DNA from: Orientallactaga sibirica
Taxonomy: Eukaryota; Chordata; Mammalia; Rodentia; Dipodidae
Direction of reading: 5' to 3'
NCBI GenBank assembly: GCA_036365145.1
Contig: JAEOAD010002856.1
Span: forward strand, 1-64,000
DNA: 64,000 bases
Shown here one piece after another: positions 56,901-64,000 of the stretch. The first letter of the stretch is position 1; each line of letters opens with the position of its first letter. A model generated the notes under the pieces. The model was not told the origin of the DNA. It saw nothing but the letters and a program-made list of their open reading frames with translations, and did no database searches. A program made the translations under genes and the position numbers.

Positions 56901-58301
56901 AAGCACCTCATTCCGAGAACAGAACTAGCTTATTTCACACAGTACAGTGTTCGACAATGAAGGTGTTTGTTTTCTAAAGAAACTAAGTTGGAAATGAAGC
57001 TAATCTATTAATTTGTACACCTTGTTAGATTACACAAACTAGGAAAGTTTGATCTTGTTTCCCTGAAGATTCTTGTTAAGAATGCAACTCATTCCGAGAA
57101 CAGAACTAGCTTATTTCACACATTATAGTGTTCGGCAATGAAGGTGTTTGTTTTCTAAGGAAACTACGTTAGAAATGTATCTAACCTATGAAGTTGTACA
57201 TCTTGTTAGATTACACAAACCAGGAACGTTTGATCTTGCTGTACTGAAGACTCTTCGTAAGAAAGCAACTCCTTCCGAGAACAGAACTAGCTTATTTCAC
57301 ACACTACTGTGTTCGGCAATGACAGTGTTTGTTTACTAAACAATCAATGTTAGAAATCAAGGTAACCTATTAAGTTGTACATCTTGTTAGATTATAGAAA
57401 CCAGGAAAGTTTGATCTTGCTGCACTGAAGACTCTTCGTCAGAAAGCAACTCATTCCGAGAATTGAACAAGCTTATTTCACACACTACTGTGTTCGGCAA
57501 TGAAGGTGTTTGTTTTCTAAAGAAACTACGTTGGAAATGAAGCTAACCTATTAAGTTGTACATCTTGTTAGATTACACAAACTAGGAAATTTTGATCTTG
57601 CTTCACTGAAGATTCTTCTTAAGAAAGCAACTCATTCCGAGAACAGAACTAGCTTATTTCACACAGAACAGTGTTCGGCAATGAAGAAGTTTGTTTTCTA
57701 AACAAAGTATGTGTGAAATGAGGCGAATGTACTAAGTTGTCCAACTTGTTAAATTACCAAAACTAGGAAAGTTTGATCTTGCTGCACTAAAGATCCTTCG
57801 TAAGAAATCAACTCATTCCGAGAACAGAACTAGCTTATATCATACAGTACAGTGTTCGGCAATGAAGGTGTTTGTTTTCTAAAGAAACTACTTTAGAAAT
57901 GAAGCTAATCTATTAAGTTGTACATCTTGTTAGATTACACAAACTAGGAAAGTTTGATCTTGCTTCACTGAAGATTCTTCTTAAGAGACAACTGATACCG
58001 AGAACAGAACTAGCATATTTCACACTGTACAGTGTTCGGCAATGAAGGTGTTTGTTTTCTAAACAAAGTATGTTGGAAATGAGGCGAATGTACTAAGTTG
58101 TCCAACTTGTTAAATTACACAAACTAGGAAAGTTTGATCTTGCTGCACTGAAGACTCTTCTTAAGAAAGCAACTTATTCTGAGAAGAGAACTAGCTTATT
58201 TCACACAGTACAGTATTTGGCAATGACGGTGTTTGTTTTCTAAACAAACAAGGTTAGAAATGAAGCTAACCTATTAAGTTGTACATCTTGTTAGATTACA
58301 C
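50971..58301. repeat. Family B monomers without a clean higher-order unit
   Basis: B1 and B2 monomers continue up to the LINE-1, but the ordered variants of the 15-monomer unit are only partly recognisable. GTTGGGC recurs at 53323 and GTTCTTGCAATG near 54412. Neighbouring monomers at about 53510-53690 and 53691-53880 are almost identical (both with GTGTTTTTTTTCTAAAG), a single-monomer duplication. Nothing other than satellite is seen. Confidence 0.8.
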
Positions 58302-60809
58302 CTACCAAAGCTAAGCCCAGAGCAGATTAATTTCCTAAACAAACCCATCACACCCTTCGAGATCGAAGAGGTCATCAAACACCTCCCCAAAAGAAGAATC
58401 CAGGACCAGATGGTTTCTCAGCAGAATTCTCCCAAACCTTCATGGAAGAACTGAAACCAATTCTTCTCAAACTCTGCCACACAATAGGAGAATAGGGAGA
58501 GATCCCTAACTCTTTTTATGAAGCTAGTATCACCCTAATTCCAAAACCAGGAAGGGACGCCACAAGAAAGGAAAATTATAGGCCCATTTCTCTGATGAAC
58601 ATAGATGCAAAGATCCTGAACAAAATTCTTGCAAACCGAATTCAACAGTACATCAAAAGCATTATCCACCTTGATCAAGTAGGCTTCATCCCTGGAACAC
58701 AGGGGTGGTTCAACATACGGAAATCTGTCAATGTAATACACCACATAAACAAGCTGAAACACAAAAACCACATGGTCATTTTGATAGATGCAGAAAAGGC
58801 CTTTGACAAAATACAACATCACTTCATGATCAAAACATTGGAGAGAATAGGTATGGACGGCCCTTATCTCAACATAATAAAGGCTATATATAAAGCACCT
58901 AAAGCCCAAGTAATTCTTAATGGGGAGAGGCTGAAGGAATTCCCATTGAGGTCAGGAACAAGGCAGGGGTGTCCACTCTCACCTCTGCTCTTCAACATAG
59001 TGCTAGAAGTATTAGCTCAAGCAATAAGACAGGAGAAAGAAATCAAAGGGATACAAATTGGAAAGGAAGAAGTTAAGTTAGCCCTATTCGCAGATGACAT
59101 GATTCTATACATAAGTGACCCGAGAACTTCCATCCCAAAACACTTAAAGGTGATTAGCGCCTTCAGCAAAGTAGCAGGATACAAATCAATGCACAGAAAT
59201 CAGTAGCCTTTTTGTATGCAAAGGACAAAGAGACAGAAAAAGAAATAACTAACATAGTCCCATTTTCAATTGCAACAAAGAAAATAAAATACCTTGGAAT
59301 AACATTAACTAAGGAAGTGAAAGACCTATACAATGAAAACATAAAAACTCTCAAAAAGGAAATTGAGGAGGTCCTACAAAAATGGAAAGACCTCCCATGC
59401 TCCTGGATTGGTAGAATTAACATTGTGAAAATGGCAATTTTACCAAAAGCACTTTATAGATTCAATGCAATGCCGATAAAAATCCCAACTTCCTTCAATG
59501 AGATAGAAAAAAGTATCTCAAAATTCATATGGAAAGGCAGAAGGCCTCGGATATCCAAGCTCATCCTCAGCAAAAGAAACACCTCTGGAGGCATCACCAT
59601 ACCTGATCTAAAGTTATACTACAAAGCCATTGTAATAAAAACAACCTGGTACTGGCACAAAAACAGGAATATAGACCAATGGAACAGAATTGAAGACCCA
59701 GACTTTGGGTCAAGAAACTATAGCTACTTGATATTTGACAAAGGCCCTAGCAATGTAGAATGGAAAAAGGACAGCATCTTCAACAAATGGTGCTGGACAA
59801 ACTGGACAACCATATGTAGGAAAATGAAACTCGACATACACATCTCTCCATGCACAAAAATTAAGTCCAAATGGATAAAAGACCTTAATATAAAACCAGA
59901 AACTCTGCTACTACTGGAAGAAAAATAGGAGGAACCTTCCATGATATAGGAGTGGGAAAAGATTTCCTGAACAAAACCTCAGCAGCTCAGGAAATTAAAC
60001 AATCACTCAACCATTGGGATCTCATGAAGCTGAAAAGCTTTTTCACTGACAAAAATATAATAACCAAAGCCAGCGGAATACCCACAGAATGGGAGAAAAT
60101 TTTCACCAGCTATACAACTGACAAAGGCCTAATTTCTAGAATCTACAAAGAACTCCAAAACCTAAACAATAAATCACCAATCAACCCACTCACAAAGTGG
60201 GGCAGAGAACTGCACAGGGAGTTCTCAGAGGAAGAAATACAAATAGCAAACACACATTTAAGAAAATGTTCAACATCCCTAATCATCAGGGAAATGCAAA
60301 TTAAAACAACTATGAGATTCCACCTTACCCCAGTAAGGATGGCTAACATTAAAAAAAACAATGAAAACAAATGCTGGCGAGGCTGTGGAGAAATAGGAAC
60401 AAGTCTTCACTGTTGGTGGGAATGTAAAATGGTTCAACCACTATGGACAGCTATATGGAGACTATTGAAAAGGTTGGCCATAGACTTACCAGTGGATCCA
60501 GTTATTCCCTTATTGGGCATTTACCCTAAAGGCCCCAAGCCTCAGATCAGAAACATTTGCTCAACCATGTTTATAGCTGCTCAATTCATAATAGCAAAGA
60601 GCTGGAATCAACCCAGGTGTCCATCACTAGATGAATGGATAACAAAGATGTGGTATATCTATACTATGGAATTCTACGTAGCAGTAAGGAAAGATGAAAT
60701 AAGGAAATTTGAAAAAAAATGGTCAAACATGGAACAGATCTTCCTCAGTGAGCTCACCCAAGCACAAAAAGATAATCGTCGCATGGTCTCATTTATCTGT
60801 CGCCCCTAA
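58302..60809 (+). pseudogene. L1 ORF2 (reverse transcriptase) fragment, frameshifted
   Basis: In an active L1, ORF2p nicks the target and reverse-transcribes the element RNA. Visible landmarks are: the [19 protein letters not shown] block near 58575-58630; [11 protein letters not shown] near 58783-58815; [14 protein letters not shown] near 58955-58998; and the catalytic FADD at 59087-59098. Also present are the C-terminal CX3CX7HX4C zinc-knuckle-like motif at 60372-60425 and MWYIYTMEF near 60650. The reading frame moves by one base three times: near 58385, near 59186 (in GGATACAAATCAATG) and near 59920 (in GGAAGAAAAATAGG). Each is best explained by a one-base deletion. There is also an in-frame TAG at 58493-58495. 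The frame ends at TAA 60807-60809. About 836 codons remain of a usual length near 1275. Catalytic residues are present, but the gene cannot give one protein. Confidence 0.93.
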
Positions 60810-61088
60810 CCGGATTCCACGTGACATGTGCCCAAACCTAATAAACACTCTGAGGACGAGACAAGAAGGAGGGTGGGATGGAGGGAAGGTAATGGTGGGA
60901 GGGAATCAGAGGGTGGGAGGGAGGACAAGCGGGGGATACAAATTGGGACCCAAAAGGGAAAAATAATACAAAACCCTTTACTCTGAACAACAGGCTAAAA
61001 CAGTGATCCTTCAGCAGGCCTACGGAGGGAATACTCGAACCACAGGAACCTGGAGAGAACATGATGAAGGCCAACTTTAATCTTGTCC
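60810..61088 (+). other. L1 3' UTR, proximal part with G-rich polypurine tract
   Basis: Directly after the ORF2 stop comes a non-coding stretch with a purine-rich, G-run-bearing tract at about 60858-60945. The runs include GGGTGGG, GGGAGGG, GGGTGGGAGGG and GGGGG, enough for a G-quadruplex on the + strand. A G-rich polypurine tract is a known feature of mammalian L1 3' UTRs. The rest, to 61088, has no recognised motif. Confidence 0.75.
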
Positions 61089-61124
61089 TGCTTCTCTTTC
61101 TCTTCTCTCTCCCTCCCTCTCTCC

Positions 61125-61170
<46 letters not shown>

Positions 61171-61173
61171 TCC
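61089..61173 (+). repeat. Pyrimidine tract with a (TC)19 microsatellite
   Basis: A nearly pure C/T stretch contains an uninterrupted (TC)19 at 61129-61166, preceded by imperfect CTCCCTCC units. It lies within the L1 3' region. The uninterrupted run should be length-variable between individuals. Open frames through it on either strand are low-complexity Ser/Leu or Arg/Glu repeats and are not genes. Confidence 0.9.
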
Positions 61174-62296
61174 ACTCTATACTCACTTTCTCTTTTACAT
61201 TATATATCTTTTTCCTCCCTCACCTTCCTAGGTGCAGACTTATAACTCCCAGTGCCAGCAAGGGGTTAACTTCCACAATGAGCTGTTGATCTGAAACACC
61301 TACAAGGTTTCCCAAAAAAGACAGACTTCTGTCACAGTACTTGGTGACCCACCAGAGGTTAATGGTAAGACCCTACTGTTGAAGACAGCATACGTGTGTA
61401 AGACCAAACACAGAGAGACCTGGCCAGAATCTGGAAGAAGGTCAGTCCCCAGACAGTTAGCGAGTCTAGTACCAGAGGGTGCTACATGAGCAACTGGGGG
61501 AAAATGTCTGACATTGGTCCAAACAACTTGCAGTCTAAGATACCCAGCAGGAAACAATCTGATGTAATGCTCATACAAGTGCAGTAGTGGCAAACAGCCA
61601 TGGTGGGTTAAGAACTGCTCTTGATTTGGCTAATAAATCCATTCAGTGGAATGGAACTCATTGCTGGAACTGGGAAATAAGTCAAAGCCATGTACAAAAA
61701 ATGAGCTCAGTCTCCAAGATCTAGTGGCCACCAAATGTGGGCTAGAAGAGAGCCAATGCATATAAAGTTCCCTCCAAAACATATATGGTTATCCCTTCTA
61801 TCTAGTACTAACTTCTCTCTCCATTGGAGAATTTGCTTATCTCTTTTCAGGTGGACAATGAACCTGAAGGGAGGATCAGCTAACCACACCTCACCAGCTG
61901 AAACCATAGAAAAACGCAGGGGAAGGGTAAGAATACAGCGTTCAAGGCGATCACAACACCAGAAAAAGGCTGAAGGAGATAAATACAGAGAACATCCAAC
62001 TCCAGTCATTAGCCAGATATCCAGAGACACAGAGGCTCCCAAAACCTCATCAAGGAAGCAGAACTAAAATGACCCCAATGTGGCTCAGGGAAACTCGCGG
62101 AAGAGGGGGCGGAAAGATTGTTAGAGTCACAAGTTGGGGCATTATGCACAGAGACTGGGGCCTATCCACCAGAACTCTTGAGAAAACTCACAATGCATGA
62201 TAAACATTCCCCATTGATGAGGGCCCCTTTGAAAGTGGGAGGAAGGGGAGGAGGACAATGGAACCAATACTATGAATGTAAAATCAGAATAATATA
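61174..62296 (+). other. L1 3' region, distal part, or a second element; unassigned
   Basis: This stretch of about 1.1 kb is not satellite and is followed by the element's poly(A) signal. It is most simply a long L1 3' UTR, which would be unusually long for mammalian L1 (about 1.5 kb in all from 60810). It could instead be a separate retroelement or transduced flanking DNA joined at the pyrimidine tract. I do not recognise it. A 110-codon frame at 61735-62067, Lys/Arg-rich towards its end, shows no family resemblance and is probably chance. A short purine-rich stretch, GGGAGGAAGGGGAGGAGG, lies near 62238-62255. Confidence 0.5.
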
Positions 62297-62302
62297 AATA
62301 AA
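62297..62302 (+). promoter_or_regulatory. Polyadenylation signal AATAAA of the L1
   Basis: AATAAA lies 19 bases before the start of the terminal A-run (about 62316-62322) that abuts the satellite. This is the standard distance and shows that the 3' end of the element is complete. Confidence 0.7.
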
Positions 62303-62321
62303 AAATATATATTGATAAAAA

Positions 62322-64000
62322 AAGAAGTAGCTTATTTCACACAGTACAGTGTTTGGCAAGGAAGGTGTTTGTTTTGTAAAGAAACTACCTTAGAAATGAA
62401 GATAATCTACTAAGTTGTACAACTTGTTAGATTACACAAACTAGGAAAGTTTGATCTTGCTTCACTGAAGATTCTTCTTAAGAAAGCAACTCATTCCAAG
62501 AACAGAAATAGCTTATTTCACACAGTACAGTGTTCAACAATGAAGGTGTTTGGTTTCTAAAGAAACTACATCAGAAATGAAGCTAATCTATTAAGATGCA
62601 CATCTTGTTAGATTACACAACCTTGGAAAGTTTGATCTTGCTGTACTGAACACTCTGTAAGAAACCATCTCGTTCGGAGAAGAGAACTGGCGTATTCACC
62701 AAGTACATTATTTGGCAATGACGGTGTTTGTTTTCTAAACAAAAAAGGTTAGAAATGAAGCTAACCTACGAAGTTGTACATCTTGTTAAATTACACAAAT
62801 TATGAAAGTTTGATCTTGCTGCGCTGAAGATTCCTCGTAAGAAAGCAACACTCATTCCGAGAACAAAACTAGCTTATTTCACACAGTACAGTGTTCGACA
62901 ATGAAGGTGATTGTTTTCTAAAGAAACTACGTTGGAAATGAAGCTAATCTATAAAGTTGTACATCTTGTTAGATTACACAAACTAGGAAAGTTTGATCTT
63001 GCTTCACTGAAGATTCTTCTTAAGAAAGCAACTCATTCCCAGAACAGAACTAGCTTATTTCACACAGTACAGTGTTCGGCAATAAAGGCGTTTATTTTCT
63101 AAACAAAATATGTTGAAAAAGAGGTGAATGTACTAAGTTGTCCAACTTGTTAAATTACACAAATTAGGAAAGTTTGATCTTGCTGCACTGAAGATTCCTT
63201 GTAAGAAAGCAACTCATTCCGAGAACAAAACTAGCTTATTTCACACAGTACAGTGTTCGACAATGAAGGTGTTTGTTTTCTAAAGAAACTACGTTGGAAA
63301 AGAAGCTAATTTATAAAGTTGTACATCTTCTTAGATTACACAAACTGGGAAAGTTTGATCTTGCTTCACTGAAGATACTTCGTAAGAAAGCAACTCATTC
63401 CGAGAACAGAACTAGCTTATTTCACGCAGTACAGTGTTCGACAATGAAGGTGTTTGTTTTCTAAAGAAACTACGTTGGAAATGAAGCTAATCTATTAAGT
63501 TGTACATCTTGTTAGATTACACAAACTAGGAAAGTTTGATCTTGCTGCACTGAAGATTCTTCTTAAGAAAGCAACTCCTTTTGAGAACAGAACTAGCTTA
63601 TTTCACACACTACTGTGTTCGACAATGAAGGTGTTTGTTTTCTAAAGAAACTACGTTGGAAATGAAGCTAATCCATTAAGTTGTATACCTTGTTAGATTA
63701 CACAAACTAGGAAAGTTTGATCCTGCTTCACTGAAGATTCTTCGTAAGAAAGCAACTCATTCCGAGAACAGAACTAGCTTATTTCACACAGTACAGTGTT
63801 CTGCAATGAAGGAGTTGTTTACTAAAGAAACTACGATGGAAATGAAGCTAATCTATTAAGTTGTACATCTTGTTAGATTACAAATACTAGGAAATTTTGA
63901 TCTTGCTTCACTGAAGATTCTCCTTAAGAAAGCAACTCATTCTGAGAACAGAACTAGCTTATTTCACACAGTACAGTGTTCGGCAATGAAGGTGTTTGTT
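62322..64000. repeat. Satellite family B array, continuing after the L1
   Basis: Family B resumes in the middle of a monomer at AGAAGTAGCTTATTTCAC and continues to the window end with both B1 (near 63100-63190) and B2 monomers. A short monomer near 62650-62710 lacks several bases (GAACACTCTGTAAG and GCGTATTCACCAAG). B2 monomers from 63260 on are very alike, suggesting local homogenisation. Confidence 0.93.

Larger units (their letters stand above)
41231..58301. repeat. Satellite family B array, ~181-bp monomers
   Basis: From about 41231 every monomer carries GAAGGTGTTTG, CTGAAGATTCTT or CTGAAGACTCTT, and CTCATTCCGAGAACAG. Two main monomer types are seen. Type B1 has CTAAACAAAGTATGTTGG, GAGGCGAATGTAC and TTGTCCAACTTGTTAAATTA. 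Type B2 has CTAAAGAAACTACGTTGG, GAAGCTAATCTATTAAG and TACATCTTGTTAGATTA. The two are mixed rather than strictly alternating. Family B shares its length, phase and conserved blocks with family A, so the two diverged from one ancestral satellite. The TTG-initiated 63-residue frames at many sites here follow from the repeat and are not genes. Confidence 0.95.
58302..62321 (+). mobile_element. LINE-1 (L1) retrotransposon, 5'-truncated, inside satellite B
   Basis: Satellite sequence stops after GTTAGATTACAC and resumes at AGAAGTAGCTTATTTCAC. The roughly 4.0 kb between is unrelated to the satellite. It encodes the C-terminal two-thirds of an L1 ORF2 protein, then a long 3' region ending in AATAAA and a short A-run. 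ORF1, the endonuclease domain and the start of the reverse transcriptase are missing, the usual outcome of 5' truncation. Frameshifts and a nonsense codon show it is dead. No target-site duplication is visible: the bases before the element (ATCTTGTTAGATTACA) do not recur after the A-run. About 68 bases of monomer phase are missing across it. The A-run is only about 7 bases, in keeping with an old insertion. Confidence 0.92.

Noticed and set aside
41404..57339. Recurring open frames of 63-74 codons in family B (also 62911-63464)
   Set aside because: They begin at TTG or chance ATG inside the satellite and end at the TAA in GTTTTCTAA. Because 181 is not a multiple of three, each frame is broken in the next monomer. 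Their similarity to one another is simply the repeat.
1..58301. CRISPR-like regular repeats
   Set aside because: The repeats are long, contiguous and degenerate, with no unique spacers, and the context is mammalian satellite.
58535..60370. Minus-strand open frames across ORF2
   Set aside because: They are shadows of the sense ORF2 reading frame and show no independent homology.
60995..61289. Arg/Glu-rich and Ser/Leu-rich frames over the (TC)n tract
   Set aside because: They are translations of a dinucleotide repeat.
61735..62067. 110-codon basic open frame in the L1 3' region
   Set aside because: No recognisable domain, an overlapping frame on the other strand and location in retroelement 3' sequence make chance most likely.
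1..64000. Alpha satellite
   Set aside because: Monomer length is about 181 rather than 171, and I could not line it up with the alpha consensus blocks.

Overview
The window is almost entirely tandem satellite DNA, interrupted by one decayed LINE-1 retrotransposon. A LINE-1 of mammalian type inside a long AT-rich array of roughly 181-bp monomers points to a centromeric or pericentromeric block of a mammalian chromosome. I do not recognise the satellite as alpha satellite or any other named family, and I cannot name the species. The LINE-1 3' end did not match any primate consensus I recall. I see no intact host gene, tRNA, rRNA or CRISPR array.

Layout: (1) about 1-41230 is satellite family A, with several monomer types that often alternate and form local multimers of about 720-724 bp, plus longer repeats of 12-13 and 20 monomers. 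(2) Inside it, about 18121-20890 is a scrambled, CpG-poor stretch where monomers are shortened and spliced together, and about 30930-31270 is an island of two family B monomers. (3) At about 41230 the array switches, inside one monomer, to family B, which runs to 58301. Family B contains a clear higher-order repeat of 15 monomers (about 2706 bp) starting near 41400, and a very young 7-monomer duplication at 47001-49525. (4) About 58302-62321 is a 5'-truncated LINE-1 in sense orientation: the last two-thirds of ORF2, broken by three one-base frameshifts and one nonsense codon, followed by a long 3' region with a G-rich tract, a (TC)19 run and a poly(A) signal. (5) Family B resumes to the window end.

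The LINE-1 has no visible target-site duplication, and about 68 bp of satellite phase is missing across it. This suggests an atypical insertion or later recombination.

The most interesting small-scale signals repeat in nearly every monomer: a highly conserved box shared by both families; a dyad with 8-bp arms that stays intact in two sequence variants; a second dyad that is perfect in three alternative sequences; and, in family B only, a 17-bp element with the spacing of a CENP-B box but only 5 of 9 essential bases. The recurring 63-residue open frames in family B are a by-product of the repeat, not genes.
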